The notes under the pieces are model-generated. The model ran no database searches, was not told the DNA's origin, and worked only from the letters and a program-made list of their open reading frames with translations. Of a DNA stretch of 9,881 bases, positions 1 through 7,297 are shown piece by piece (position 1 is the stretch's first letter; each line of letters begins with the position of its first letter). This DNA comes from Candidatus Sungiibacteriota bacterium. Lineage in GTDB: Bacteria > Patescibacteria > Paceibacteria > Sungbacterales > SURF-37. The stretch spans positions 1 through 9,881 of the forward strand of contig JACPMF010000011.1 in NCBI GenBank assembly GCA_016186145.1. Reading direction: 5' to 3'. A program made the position numbers and the translations under genes.

Positions 1-1
1 G

Positions 2-304
2 AAAGGAAGCATTGAGGGCATCGTGGGAAGCGTCATGCAATCATTTGGCGGCAAACCGGTATATGAAAGCGTGGAAGAACGGGCGGCGCACTTGCTGTAT
101 TTTATGGTGAAAAATCATCCATTCACGGACGGCAACAAACGCAGCGGGGCGTTTGCATTCATTTGGTTCTTGCGAAAGGCGAAAGCAAAAAGGTTCCACA
201 ATATCAATCCGGCCACTTTGACTGCGCTCACGCTTCTTGTTGCCGAAAGCGACCCCAGGAGAAAAGATCAAATGGTCGCGCTGGTTACGCAATTGCTTAA
301 ATAG
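2..304 (+). CDS. Fic/Doc-family protein, C-terminal part (5' end outside window)
   Basis: The frame is open from the window edge and ends at TAG 302-304, so only the last ~100 residues are present. An internal GTG at 23 is a possible but unlikely start, because the upstream codons (KGSIEGI) continue the same conserved fold. The core motif HPFTDGNKRSG (His codon at 116-118) matches the Fic/Doc signature HPFxxGNKR. Fic proteins transfer AMP, or in Doc a phosphate, onto target proteins; the histidine is the catalytic base and the GNKR loop binds the nucleotide phosphates. The Lys variant (GNKR rather than GNGR) is common in Doc-like and RhuM-associated proteins, often in toxin-antitoxin or defence contexts. 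The N-terminal half, which would show the architecture and any inhibitory helix or partner antitoxin, lies outside the window. The family call is secure; target and role are unknown. Confidence 0.85.
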   Translation, partial: KGSIEGIVGSVMQSFGGKPVYESVEERAAHLLYFMVKNHPFTDGNKRSGAFAFIWFLRKAKAKRFHNINPATLTALTLLVAESDPRRKDQMVALVTQLLK

Positions 305-306
305 CT

Positions 307-332
307 CAATACGCCACCCGAGTGGCGTATTG
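307..332. repeat. GC-rich hairpin, copy 1 of the ATACGCCA palindrome
   Basis: A perfect 11-bp inverted repeat, CAATACGCCAC (307-317) and GTGGCGTATTG (322-332), closes a 4-nt loop (CCGA) three bases after the Fic stop. No T-run follows, so it is not a standard intrinsic terminator, although it could still stabilise a 3' end. The core ATACGCCA / TGGCGTAT recurs at 8851-8874, so it may belong to a dispersed repeat family. Confidence 0.7.
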
Positions 333-361
333 GGTGAAGATGGGATTTAGTAGGTAAAAAT

Positions 362-1045
362 ATGAGCAAGTCATTCACCATTCATGATCTACCAAAAGAA
401 GAACGCCCGCGTGAGCGGTTGGTTAAATTTGGCGAGCAGGCACTTTCTGCTCAAGAATTATTACAGCTTATTTTAGGTCGCGGCATTGCCGGCGAGTCAG
501 TAGTAGTTACGGCGCAAAAGTTATTAACGCGATTCGGCAGCTTACAGAAACTATCCGAAGCAAATATTGAGGAATTATCCTCCGTCAAAGGAATTGGGCC
601 GGCAAAGGCCGCACAAATAAAAGCCGCGTTTGAAATCGGCCGCCGCCTTTCCACTCAAACGCCGTCTTACAAAAACAAAGAGCTTACCGATTCGGAAAAA
701 GTTTATCGGCTTATAAAAAGCAGGCTTAAAGATTATCACAAGGAACATTTTTATATCATTGCGTTAAATAGCAGGGGCCACTCAATCGCGGAAGTTTCTG
801 TTGGTAGTTTAAACGCAAGTATTGTCCACCCGCGCGAGGTATTCGAAGAAGCCATCAAAAACAAAGCCGCATCTGTTATATTCGCTCATAACCATCCTTC
901 GGGCAATACAGAACCCTCAAGCGATGACTTATTGATCACAAAAAGATTAGTAGAAGCAGGAAAAATTATGGGTATTGAAGTAATTGATCATATTATTGTT
1001 ACCAAAAACAGCCATCTTAGCTTCAAAGAAGAACGTTTGATTTAA
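362..1045 (+). CDS. radC: RadC family protein (JAB/MPN domain)
   Basis: The 227-residue protein has normal RadC length and layout: an N-terminal UPF0758 region with a helix-hairpin-helix stretch (about residues 55-85, containing VKGIGPAKAAQIKAA), then a C-terminal JAB/MPN domain. The metal-binding JAMM signature is intact: E159 (PREVFEEA) and H176-N-H178-P-S followed by SSDD at 186-189. RadC was first assigned to DNA repair, but this role is disputed; relatives are frequent in mobile and defence regions, and the JAB fold suggests a metal-dependent hydrolase. The start at 362 is preceded by TAGTAGGT at 349-355, a plausible weak Shine-Dalgarno. The gene ends 4 bp before hsdR on the same strand, so the two are probably co-transcribed. 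The family assignment is secure; the biochemical activity is not known from sequence. Confidence 0.93.
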   Translation: MSKSFTIHDLPKEERPRERLVKFGEQALSAQELLQLILGRGIAGESVVVTAQKLLTRFGSLQKLSEANIEELSSVKGIGPAKAAQIKAAFEIGRRLSTQTPSYKNKELTDSEKVYRLIKSRLKDYHKEHFYIIALNSRGHSIAEVSVGSLNASIVHPREVFEEAIKNKAASVIFAHNHPSGNTEPSSDDLLITKRLVEAGKIMGIEVIDHIIVTKNSHLSFKEERLI

Positions 1046-1049
1046 ACTT

Positions 1050-3419
1050 ATGCCCGACTTTTCAAAAAAAGAACTTTCCGAGCAGGATATTTGCTCAAAA
1101 TTCATTCTTCCGGCGCTTACGAACGCCGGGTGGGATTTGCAAAAACAGATTCGTGAACAATATAGCTTTACTGCTGGCCGGATTATCGTACGCGGCAAGT
1201 CCGTTTTTCGCGGAGAGAAAAAACGCGTCGATTTTGTTTTGTATCATCGCGGTCATCTCCCGCTCGCAGTTATTGAAGCCAAGGACAACAAGCACCCAGT
1301 CGGCGCCGGTATGCAGCAAGCGCTTGAGTATGCCGAAGCACTTGATGTCCCCTTTGTATATAGTTCCAATGGAGACGCATTTCTTGAGCATAACCGCCTT
1401 ACTAAGACAGAACCCATGGAAAACGAATTCGCGTTAAACGAATTTCCATCTCCAGACGCGCTTTACAGCCGCTATGTGAAGGCCAAAGGACTTGTCGCCG
1501 ATCAGGAAAAAGTGATCAGTCAGGATTATTATCAGGAGATTGACGGCAAGTCGCCCCGCTATTTCCAGCAGGTTGCGATTAATCGCGCCACCGAAGAAAT
1601 CGTCAAAGGTAAAAACCGTCTGCTTTTGGTGATGGCCACCGGCACCGGCAAAACCTACGCCGCATTCCAAATCATCTGGCGCTTATGGAAAGCCGGAGTA
1701 AAAAAACGGATTCTTTTTTTGGTTGACCGCAACATTTTGGCTGACCAGCCGATTATGAATGACTTTCGGCATTTCGGCGACAAGATGACCAAAATTCAGC
1801 ATCGCTCCGTTGATAAATCTTACGAAGTGTATCTTGGTCTGTATCAAGGGCTAACCGGCATGGAAGAAGAAAAAAATATTTTCAAACAGTTTTCGTCGGA
1901 CTTCTTTGATTTAGTTATCGTTGACGAATGTCATCGCGGCGCGGCGCGCGAAGATGCCTCTTGGAGAGAAATCCTTGATTACTACAAAAGCGCCACTCAA
2001 ATTGGCTTAACCGCCACGCCTAAAGAAACCGCCGACATCTCAACCCAAACCTATTTCGGCGACCCGGTATATACCTATTCCTTGCGCCAGGGCATTGAAG
2101 ACGGGTATCTTGCGCCCTACAAAGTCATTCGCGTTACCTTGGACAGAGACGCGGAAGGGTATCGTCCAATGGCCGGTGAAGTTGATAAATACGGTAACCC
2201 TTTGCCTGACCAGGTTTTCGGCCAGAGCGATTTTGATCGCAAGGTCGTGCTGGAAGAACGCTCAAAAGTTGTGGCGCAAAAAATTACCGAATACTTGAAA
2301 GCCACCGATAGAATGCAAAAAACCATCGTATTCTGTGTGGATATAGAACATGCTGACCGAATGCGCCAAGAGCTCGTTAATGCCAATGCCGACCTTGTAA
2401 GCGAACATCCAAACTATGTCGTCCGCATTACCGGAGACAGTGAGCATGGCGCTCGCGACCTAGACAAGTTTATTGATCCAGAAAGTCCATATCCCGTTAT
2501 TGCCACCACTTCAAAACTTCTCACCACGGGCGTGGATACCCAGACTGTCAAGCTGATTGTCATTGACCAGAACATTAACTCAATAATTGAATTCAAGCAG
2601 ATTATCGGCCGTGGCACGCGCGTGCGCGAGGATTACGGCAAGATGTTTTTCACCATTATGGATTTTCGGGGCGCGACCGAACTCTTTGCCGACCCAAAAT
2701 TTGACGGCGATCCGGTGGTCATTTACAAAGCCAAAGAAAAAGGATCGGTTATACCGCCCGAAGAAAAAGAAGGCGGAACACAAATCGGCCCAGAGGGAAA
2801 ACCAAATATTGAATACGGTCCGCCGGGAACCGGCGTCGGCATAGTCCGCGACGAGCCGAAAAAATATTATCCGTTGGGCGTGGAAGTGAAGATAATCAAC
2901 GAGCGGGTACAATATATGGACGAGCGCGGCAAACTCATTACCGAATCGCTCAAGGACTACACTAAGCGAAACATTCTGCAAAATTACGCTTCGCTCAATG
3001 ACTTCTTAACCGCCTGGACTAAGACCGAACAAAAAGACGCCATCCTCAAAGAGCTTGAAGATCGCGGTGTATTTTTTGCCGAGCTTTCCTACGAAGTCGG
3101 CCGGGACTTGGACGCCTTTGACCTTATCTGTCATGTGGCTTGGGGTAAAAAACCGCTCACCCGTGGCGAGCGGGCGGAAAAGGCGCGCAAAAAAGATTAC
3201 TTCGCCAAATACGAAGGCAAGGCGCGTGAGGTTATTGAGGCACTCCTCGCCAAATACGCGGACCAAGGCATTACCGCCATTGACGACATCGGCGATCTGC
3301 AAGTGTCGCCGTTTAACCAGTTCGGCACGCCATATCAAATCGTCAATGACATTTTCGGCGGCCGCGAGAACTACCTCACTGTAGTGAGAGAGTTACAAAG
3401 AGCGTTGTATGCTATATAA
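1050..3419 (+). CDS. hsdR: Type I restriction enzyme, R subunit (HsdR)
   Basis: This 789-residue protein is the translocating and cleaving subunit of a type I restriction-modification complex. The N-terminal endonuclease domain shows a PD-(D/E)xK signature at D61 and E76-A-K78. The SF2 helicase motor follows: Walker A MATGTGKT at 195-202, a DECH motif II at 292-295, TATP motif III at 321-324, and motif VI QIIGRGTR at 517-524. The remainder (about 600-789) fits the C-terminal region that docks onto the methyltransferase core. Motif II is DECH rather than the more usual DEAH, seen in several HsdR lineages. All catalytic residues are present, so cleavage activity is plausible. It starts 4 bp after radC without a visible ribosome site and ends 6 bp before the NYN gene. 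hsdM and hsdS lie downstream, separated by inserted genes. Length is within the normal range for the shorter HsdR subfamilies. Confidence 0.95.
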   Translation: MPDFSKKELSEQDICSKFILPALTNAGWDLQKQIREQYSFTAGRIIVRGKSVFRGEKKRVDFVLYHRGHLPLAVIEAKDNKHPVGAGMQQALEYAEALDVPFVYSSNGDAFLEHNRLTKTEPMENEFALNEFPSPDALYSRYVKAKGLVADQEKVISQDYYQEIDGKSPRYFQQVAINRATEEIVKGKNRLLLVMATGTGKTYAAFQIIWRLWKAGVKKRILFLVDRNILADQPIMNDFRHFGDKMTKIQHRSVDKSYEVYLGLYQGLTGMEEEKNIFKQFSSDFFDLVIVDECHRGAAREDASWREILDYYKSATQIGLTATPKETADISTQTYFGDPVYTYSLRQGIEDGYLAPYKVIRVTLDRDAEGYRPMAGEVDKYGNPLPDQVFGQSDFDRKVVLEERSKVVAQKITEYLKATDRMQKTIVFCVDIEHADRMRQELVNANADLVSEHPNYVVRITGDSEHGARDLDKFIDPESPYPVIATTSKLLTTGVDTQTVKLIVIDQNINSIIEFKQIIGRGTRVREDYGKMFFTIMDFRGATELFADPKFDGDPVVIYKAKEKGSVIPPEEKEGGTQIGPEGKPNIEYGPPGTGVGIVRDEPKKYYPLGVEVKIINERVQYMDERGKLITESLKDYTKRNILQNYASLNDFLTAWTKTEQKDAILKELEDRGVFFAELSYEVGRDLDAFDLICHVAWGKKPLTRGERAEKARKKDYFAKYEGKAREVIEALLAKYADQGITAIDDIGDLQVSPFNQFGTPYQIVNDIFGGRENYLTVVRELQRALYAI

Positions 3420-3425
3420 ACACCC

Positions 3426-3929
3426 ATGAAACCCAAAGAAAACAATTTCGCATTTATAGACAGCCAAAATGTGTATAAAGGAACGCGGCGTGATTTGGGT
3501 TGGGAATTAGATTGGTATCGTTTCCGTGCGTATCTCCTACATAAATATCGCATTACGAAAGCATATCTCTTTATTGGATTTATGCCGGAACACAACGATA
3601 TCTATGACGAGTTGCAGCAAGCTGGTTTTATTCTAAAATTCAAGCCGGTATTACCGAACGGCAAAGACGGCGTGAAAGGAAACATTGACGCGGATTTAGT
3701 ATTACAGGCAATGATTGATTATCCAAACTACAATAAAGCAGTGATTATTTCCAGTGATGGCGACTTCTATTCGCTCGCCCGCCACTTGTATGACAACAAA
3801 AAGCTTTTGGCGGTTTTGAGTCCTCACAGAAATACCTGTTCGTCGCTTCTGCGAAAATCAGCAAAAGAAAAGATGCAATATATGAGTGTTTTGTATGATA
3901 AATTGGCAAAAAGAAAAAGCACTGCGTAG
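3426..3929 (+). CDS. NYN (LabA/DUF88-like) domain protein, putative ribonuclease
   Basis: The 167-residue protein is almost entirely one NYN domain of the PIN-like nuclease superfamily. The acidic metal-site residues are visible: D12 in the first strand (FIDSQNVY), D88 and D90 (GNIDADLVL), and D111/D113 (SSDGDF). N15 in the first motif is also typical. Such proteins are predicted metal-dependent RNases; some relatives act in RNA turnover or regulation. It sits between hsdR and hsdM on the same strand, 6 bp after hsdR, and is followed by a strong terminator, so it likely ends the hsdR transcript. No ribosome site is evident. Its place inside an R-M locus suggests an accessory or defence-linked role, but nothing in the sequence shows a partner or target. 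Family call strong, function inferred. Confidence 0.85.
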   Translation: MKPKENNFAFIDSQNVYKGTRRDLGWELDWYRFRAYLLHKYRITKAYLFIGFMPEHNDIYDELQQAGFILKFKPVLPNGKDGVKGNIDADLVLQAMIDYPNYNKAVIISSDGDFYSLARHLYDNKKLLAVLSPHRNTCSSLLRKSAKEKMQYMSVLYDKLAKRKSTA

Positions 3930-3956
3930 GGACGCACCACATACGCCGTGCTTTTT
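3914..3956. terminator. Bidirectional intrinsic terminator after the NYN gene
   Basis: The arms AAAAAGCAC (3914-3922) and GTGCTTTTT (3948-3956) pair, and after one mismatch the stem continues with GCGTA (3924-3928) and TACGC (3942-3946) around a 13-nt loop. The 5-T run serves the plus strand and the A-run at 3914-3918 gives the same signal on the minus strand. The left arm lies in the last codons and stop of the NYN gene. It should separate the hsdR-NYN transcript from hsdM. Confidence 0.8.
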
Positions 3957-3971
3957 CATATGGATATTAGT

Positions 3972-3999
3972 AGTATAGCAAGCGCTTGCTAAAAGTCAA
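3972..3999 (-). promoter_or_regulatory. Minus-strand sigma70-like promoter
   Basis: Read on the minus strand there is a -35 box TTGACT (3999-3994), a 16-bp spacer and a -10 box TATACT (3977-3972): five of six consensus bases in each. Transcription would start near 3965 and run straight into the bidirectional terminator at 3956-3914, giving a very short RNA or, with read-through, antisense RNA to the NYN gene. No convincing minus-strand gene lies downstream. The plus strand here has no equally good promoter for hsdM. Confidence 0.5.
3976..3991. promoter_or_regulatory. 16-bp perfect palindrome, probable operator
   Basis: TAGCAAGC and GCTTGCTA form an uninterrupted 16-bp palindrome. It fills most of the spacer of the minus-strand promoter and lies 39 bp upstream of the hsdM start, a classic place for a repressor site. 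Its central AAGCGCTT with a CG at the dyad resembles LacI-family operators, but no such regulator is in the window, so the binding protein is unknown. Confidence 0.55.
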
Positions 4000-4029
4000 T
4001 AGCTATATCCACAACCAGCAACAAATCCT

Positions 4030-5460
4030 ATGTCGCACATCCAATCAGTCATCAAAAACATCCAAGACATCATGCGAAAAGACGCGGGCGTGGACGGCGA
4101 CGCCCAGCGGCTCTCCCAGCTTGTCTGGATGCTTTTCTTGAAAATTTTTGACGACCAAGAACGCGAGCGCGAGCTTATCAATCCCAAATACCGCTCTCCC
4201 CTACCCGAGGATCTCCGCTGGCGCAACTGGGCAACCGACCCGGAAGGAATGACCGGTGACGGACTTTTGGAATTTGTGAACAACAAGCTTTTCAAGCGCC
4301 TCAAGGACTTGTCGTTTGACGAATCCGAAGACCCTCGCGCTTTTATCGTCCGCGAGGTTTTTGCCGACAGCTACAACTATATGAAGTCAGGCACCCTTAT
4401 CCGGCAAGTCATTAATAAAATAAACGAAATTGATTTTAATAAAGCCGACGACCGCCACGCCTTCAACGACCTCTACGAACATTTACTCAAAGAACTCCAA
4501 AGCGCGGGCAACGCTGGGGAGTACTACACGCCGCGCCCCTTGACGCGCTTTGTAGTGGAGATGGTTTCGCCCAAGCTTGGCGAAAAAGTGCTTGACCCGG
4601 CCTGCGGCACCGGCGGATTTTTGATTGACACTCTGGAATACATCCGCCAGCACGAAGTTAAGACCGCGGCGGATGAAAAGAAACTTCAAAGCCAGATTCA
4701 AGGAGTAGAACTCAAGTCCCTGCCATATTTATTAGCTACGACAAATATGATTTTGCATGGCGTGGACACGCCAAAGCATTTGCGCCATGGCGACATGCTT
4801 TCCCAACCATTGCGGGAATATGGACCAAAAGATCGCGTTGATGTGATTGTGGCCAATCCGCCATTTGGCGCCGATGTTAAAGATGGCATAGAGAAAAACT
4901 TTCCGGCCGAGTTCCGCACCCGCGAAACTGCCGACCTCTTTTTGGTACTCTTTATTCATCTTCTAAAACCCAACGGCCGCGCCGGCATCGTGCTTCCCGA
5001 CGGCTCGCTGTTTGGCGAGGGCGTTAAAACCGCCATCAAGAAAAAACTGCTTGAAGAATGCAATGTCCATACCATTGTCCGCCTGCCGCAAGGCGTATTC
5101 AATCCCTACGCCGGAGTGAACACCAACCTCATTTTCTTCACCAAGGGCGAGCCGACCAAAGAAATCTGGTACTACCAACTTCCGCTCCCCGAAGGCGTCA
5201 AACAATACACCAAAAACCGCGGCATCACCCACGAAGAATTTTTACCCGTTAAAAAATGGTGGAGCAATAGAAAATCCAACGGGAATGCTTGGAAAATATC
5301 AATTAAACAAATCCAAGAACGAAATTACAACCTGGACTTCAAAAACCCGAATGGCAAGGCAAAGGTCGAACACACCAACCCCAAAGAAGTTTTAGAGAAC
5401 ATTGCGAAGGCGGAAATAGGAATCGCGAAGATTCTGGAGGAGATAAAAAAAGAGATATGA
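4030..5460 (+). CDS. hsdM: Type I restriction-modification DNA methyltransferase, M subunit (HsdM)
   Basis: The 476-residue protein is an N6-adenine DNA methyltransferase of the HsdM family. An N-terminal helical HsdM_N region (about residues 1-125, with SQLVWMLFLKIFDDQE) precedes the catalytic domain. The S-adenosylmethionine-binding motif I is DPACGTGGF at 189-197 and the catalytic motif IV is NPPF at 276-279. The helical stretch before motif I ends in GEYYTPRPL, also a family hallmark. It pairs with HsdS (M2S) to modify target adenines and with HsdR for restriction. It starts about 73 bp after the upstream terminator, implying its own promoter, although I see no strong one on the plus strand. 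Its TGA stop overlaps the ATG of the next gene (ATGA at 5457-5460), so the nucleotidyltransferase is translationally coupled to it. hsdS comes only 1.8 kb later, unlike the usual directly adjacent hsdM-hsdS order. Confidence 0.96.
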   Translation: MSHIQSVIKNIQDIMRKDAGVDGDAQRLSQLVWMLFLKIFDDQERERELINPKYRSPLPEDLRWRNWATDPEGMTGDGLLEFVNNKLFKRLKDLSFDESEDPRAFIVREVFADSYNYMKSGTLIRQVINKINEIDFNKADDRHAFNDLYEHLLKELQSAGNAGEYYTPRPLTRFVVEMVSPKLGEKVLDPACGTGGFLIDTLEYIRQHEVKTAADEKKLQSQIQGVELKSLPYLLATTNMILHGVDTPKHLRHGDMLSQPLREYGPKDRVDVIVANPPFGADVKDGIEKNFPAEFRTRETADLFLVLFIHLLKPNGRAGIVLPDGSLFGEGVKTAIKKKLLEECNVHTIVRLPQGVFNPYAGVNTNLIFFTKGEPTKEIWYYQLPLPEGVKQYTKNRGITHEEFLPVKKWWSNRKSNGNAWKISIKQIQERNYNLDFKNPNGKAKVEHTNPKEVLENIAKAEIGIAKILEEIKKEI

Positions 5461-6344
5461 TTAGCGAAGACCAAATCAACAGATGGGCTAATCCACCGAG
5501 CGATACAGAGAGCGAGAAATGCACCAGTGCAATATCTCAAATCACTGATGCGCTACGCGATCACTTTGGGAGCAAGATTTCGTTTATTCGGCAAGGGTCC
5601 CATCACAACCGCACAAATATCCGCCTTGATAGTGATGTTGATATTGCTGTAATACACGATGACTCCTACTACCCAGATATTACGAGTCTTACGGAGGCGG
5701 ACAAGCAGCTTCATAATCGTTATAGATCTGATGCGAAATACACCTATTCTCAATTCAAGACAGATGTGTATGGGGTGCTGCAGAAAAAGTTTGGTACCTT
5801 CAATGTCGAGCGAAAGAATAAGTGTATCCGAGTGAAAGGCAGTGTGTCGCGCGTGAACGCTGATGTGGTGCCTGCGTTCGAGCATCGACGTTTTAGCGCG
5901 TACAACGTGGTGTCAGCAACCGGCATTGGCCTTCTAACAGACAAGAGGGAGCGCATAAATAGCTTTCCGGAGCAACACTACGAGAATGGTGTGAAAAAAA
6001 ATGACAGAACGGGACGTGCGTACAAATCGGTAGTAAGGATTTTTAAGAACGTGCGGAATGACCTTAAAGATAATGGGTTGCTACGTGGCGGAGACATGCC
6101 CTCGTTCTTCATCGAGTGTCTTGTGTGGAATGCACCCGATGGCTATTTCAACGGGAAGACGTATCGAGAGGATGCGTTAGCAGTAGCAGATAAAATCTGG
6201 GAAGATATGCAAAGCACAGCAGTTGCTAACGAATATGCGGAGGTGTGCGATCTGCACTGGTTGTTTAAAGGAAGTCCACACCGTACCCACGAGCGCGCTA
6301 AGGATTTTGCGTTGCAGGTATGGTCTCACATTAAAGAAACATGA
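5457..6344 (+). CDS. CD-NTase-like (cGAS/DncV-like) nucleotidyltransferase, probable CBASS synthase
   Basis: The 295-residue protein has the polymerase-beta-like nucleotidyltransferase signature of bacterial cGAS/DncV-like enzymes: G47-S48 in RQGSHHNRTNI, the metal-binding pair D60-V-D62 in SDVDIAVI, and a third acidic residue D136 in NADVVPAF. The all-helical C-terminal half (about 180-295) fits the family lid domain, and total length is typical. These enzymes make cyclic di- or trinucleotides on phage infection to switch on a neighbouring effector (CBASS). Which nucleotide is made cannot be read from the sequence. The start is fixed by the ATGA overlap with hsdM, with GGAGGAG at 5436-5442 at rather long spacing. 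Its own TGA overlaps the start of the next gene, the likely effector. No Cap2/Cap3-type ancillary genes are present, so this would be a minimal type I system. A non-CBASS nucleotidyltransferase, such as a toxin, remains possible. Confidence 0.8.
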   Translation: MISEDQINRWANPPSDTESEKCTSAISQITDALRDHFGSKISFIRQGSHHNRTNIRLDSDVDIAVIHDDSYYPDITSLTEADKQLHNRYRSDAKYTYSQFKTDVYGVLQKKFGTFNVERKNKCIRVKGSVSRVNADVVPAFEHRRFSAYNVVSATGIGLLTDKRERINSFPEQHYENGVKKNDRTGRAYKSVVRIFKNVRNDLKDNGLLRGGDMPSFFIECLVWNAPDGYFNGKTYREDALAVADKIWEDMQSTAVANEYAEVCDLHWLFKGSPHRTHERAKDFALQVWSHIKET

Positions 6345-6841
6345 AGGAAGCTAACCACAGCGACAAAAAAGATATTTTGATAGCTGCTCTTGAGGAGCGG
6401 TACGAGGCTATGCGCGTGATTCGTGAACGCGTGCAGAGTATTGGTTTGTGGGCGCTCGGGCTTATGCTCGCCGCAACGGGTTGGCTTGTACAGAGCGATG
6501 TGTTCATTTCACCGAAGCAGAAATTTTTCTACATTGTAGCTCTTGGCGTAGCATTTTGGGCTTTACGCTTCAAATATCTAGACGATTTGCAAATGGGCTT
6601 CGCCGCACAACAGCGCGTCGCTGTTCGTCTCGAGAAGACACTAGGTCTTTACACGTCTGGAGTATTCGACGACTCAGGAGAATCGATTTATCCGCAGAAG
6701 TGGGAACAAGCCGGGAACGATAATGGCGACGGCAAATTTTTCACCAGTACATACCTACTCCTATACATCGGTATTGCCATATTGGCGTTGGCAATACTGC
6801 TTCAGCCCGACCATACAGCCTATTTCTGCTGGTGGCGATAA
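6341..6841 (+). CDS. Three-helix membrane protein, candidate CBASS effector
   Basis: The 166-residue protein begins with a charged helix rich in Glu and Arg (about 8-32), followed by two close hydrophobic segments (about 33-51 and 61-77), a soluble region (78-132) and a third hydrophobic segment (about 137-155). The soluble part includes an amphipathic stretch, the pattern EKTLGLYTSGVF, and YPQKW. I do not recognise a named family; it resembles the general layout of small transmembrane effectors paired with CD-NTases (SLATT- or S-4TM-like), but has three rather than two or four clear helices. The start overlaps the synthase stop as ATGA (6341-6344), so synthesis is coupled. By analogy, the soluble region may sense a nucleotide signal and the helices may damage the inner membrane. 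That role rests on gene order and topology only. Confidence 0.7.
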   Translation: MKEANHSDKKDILIAALEERYEAMRVIRERVQSIGLWALGLMLAATGWLVQSDVFISPKQKFFYIVALGVAFWALRFKYLDDLQMGFAAQQRVAVRLEKTLGLYTSGVFDDSGESIYPQKWEQAGNDNGDGKFFTSTYLLLYIGIAILALAILLQPDHTAYFCWWR

Positions 6842-6846
6842 TACAA

Positions 6847-6881
6847 ATGAAAACTGATTACCCAACAAAAAATTAGGAAAA
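6847..6881 (+). pseudogene. Vestigial 5' end of an hsdS-like gene
   Basis: An ATG at 6847 opens nine codons reading MKTDYPTKN and stops at TAG (6874-6876). Adding one A to the run at 6867-6872 would make it read MKTDYPTKKLGK, closely matching the real HsdS start MSYPTKKLGE at 7298. Fourteen bases (TACCCAACAAAAAA) are identical to 7304-7317, and the next codons differ synonymously (TTA GGA against CTC GGA). It is therefore probably the frameshifted stub of an older hsdS start, split off when the 137-residue ORF arrived. A short translated leader is the alternative. Confidence 0.5.
6859..6872 (+). repeat. 14-bp direct repeat, left copy
   Basis: TACCCAACAAAAAA is repeated exactly at 7304-7317, 445 bp downstream. 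The two copies bracket the 137-residue ORF, and both encode YPTK near a start codon. Confidence 0.6.
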
Positions 6882-6882
6882 A

Positions 6883-7296
6883 ATGAATTCGACAACCACA
6901 ATTATCATAGCAATACTTTCAAGTGGCGTGGTCGCTGCCCTCGTTTCCGCCCTTATGCAGAAACGAAACGAAAAAGAGCAAAGGATTTTTAATGCAAAAC
7001 TAGAAGCATACAAAGAATTTGCCGCTCATTTGGAAAGCAAGTTTGTTTCACTCACAAAAGAAGGAAAAAGTTTAGACATCACGATGTTAGCGGAAGTAGG
7101 CGCGAAGTGCTTGTTGGTTTCAAATGCGGCTTTAAATAAAGAGCTAAAGTCATTTCTTGTATATGTTAGCGAAGTTTATAAAAAATGTTGCGTGCCTGAT
7201 TATGATGAAAATAATTCTGGGCCTATGTTTGATAAATTATGGAGTGATGCGGATAAAATTGAGGATTTAATGCGAGAGGATTTAGGATTTAAGTAA
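6883..7296 (+). CDS. Small single-span membrane protein of unknown function
   Basis: The 137-residue protein has one N-terminal hydrophobic segment (about residues 4-25, TTIIIAILSSGVVAALVSAL) followed directly by a positively charged helix (QKRNEKEQR), which predicts an anchored protein with a cytoplasmic helical domain. The rest alternates helices with two cysteine positions (77 and a CC pair near 116) and an acidic C-terminus. I recognise no family. The start is supported by AGGA at 6875-6878, four bases upstream, and the gene ends one base before the hsdS start. The region looks more AT-rich than hsdM or hsdR. The hsdS-like vestige in front of it and the 14-bp direct repeats around it point to an insertion. 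It could be a third component of the CD-NTase module or an independent passenger; the sequence does not decide between these. Confidence 0.7.
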   Translation: MNSTTTIIIAILSSGVVAALVSALMQKRNEKEQRIFNAKLEAYKEFAAHLESKFVSLTKEGKSLDITMLAEVGAKCLLVSNAALNKELKSFLVYVSEVYKKCCVPDYDENNSGPMFDKLWSDADKIEDLMREDLGFK

Positions 7297-7297
7297 T

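Noticed and set aside
2971..2980. ACATTCTGCA in hsdR as a fifth palindrome copy
   Set aside because: Only ten bases match, there is no mirror half, and it encodes ordinary HsdR sequence.
2580..2981. Minus-strand 133-residue ORF inside hsdR
   Set aside because: It overlaps the conserved helicase region on the other strand and resembles no protein; it is a shadow frame.
3745..3942. Minus-strand 65-residue ORF downstream of the minus-strand promoter
   Set aside because: It is antisense to the NYN gene, starts inside the terminator stem and has no recognisable protein features; the NYN frame explains the region.
5457..6344. Recoded TGA (glycine) as in Gracilibacteria or SR1
   Set aside because: TGA ends hsdM and the nucleotidyltransferase exactly at expected family ends and takes part in two ATGA overlaps, so it is a stop.
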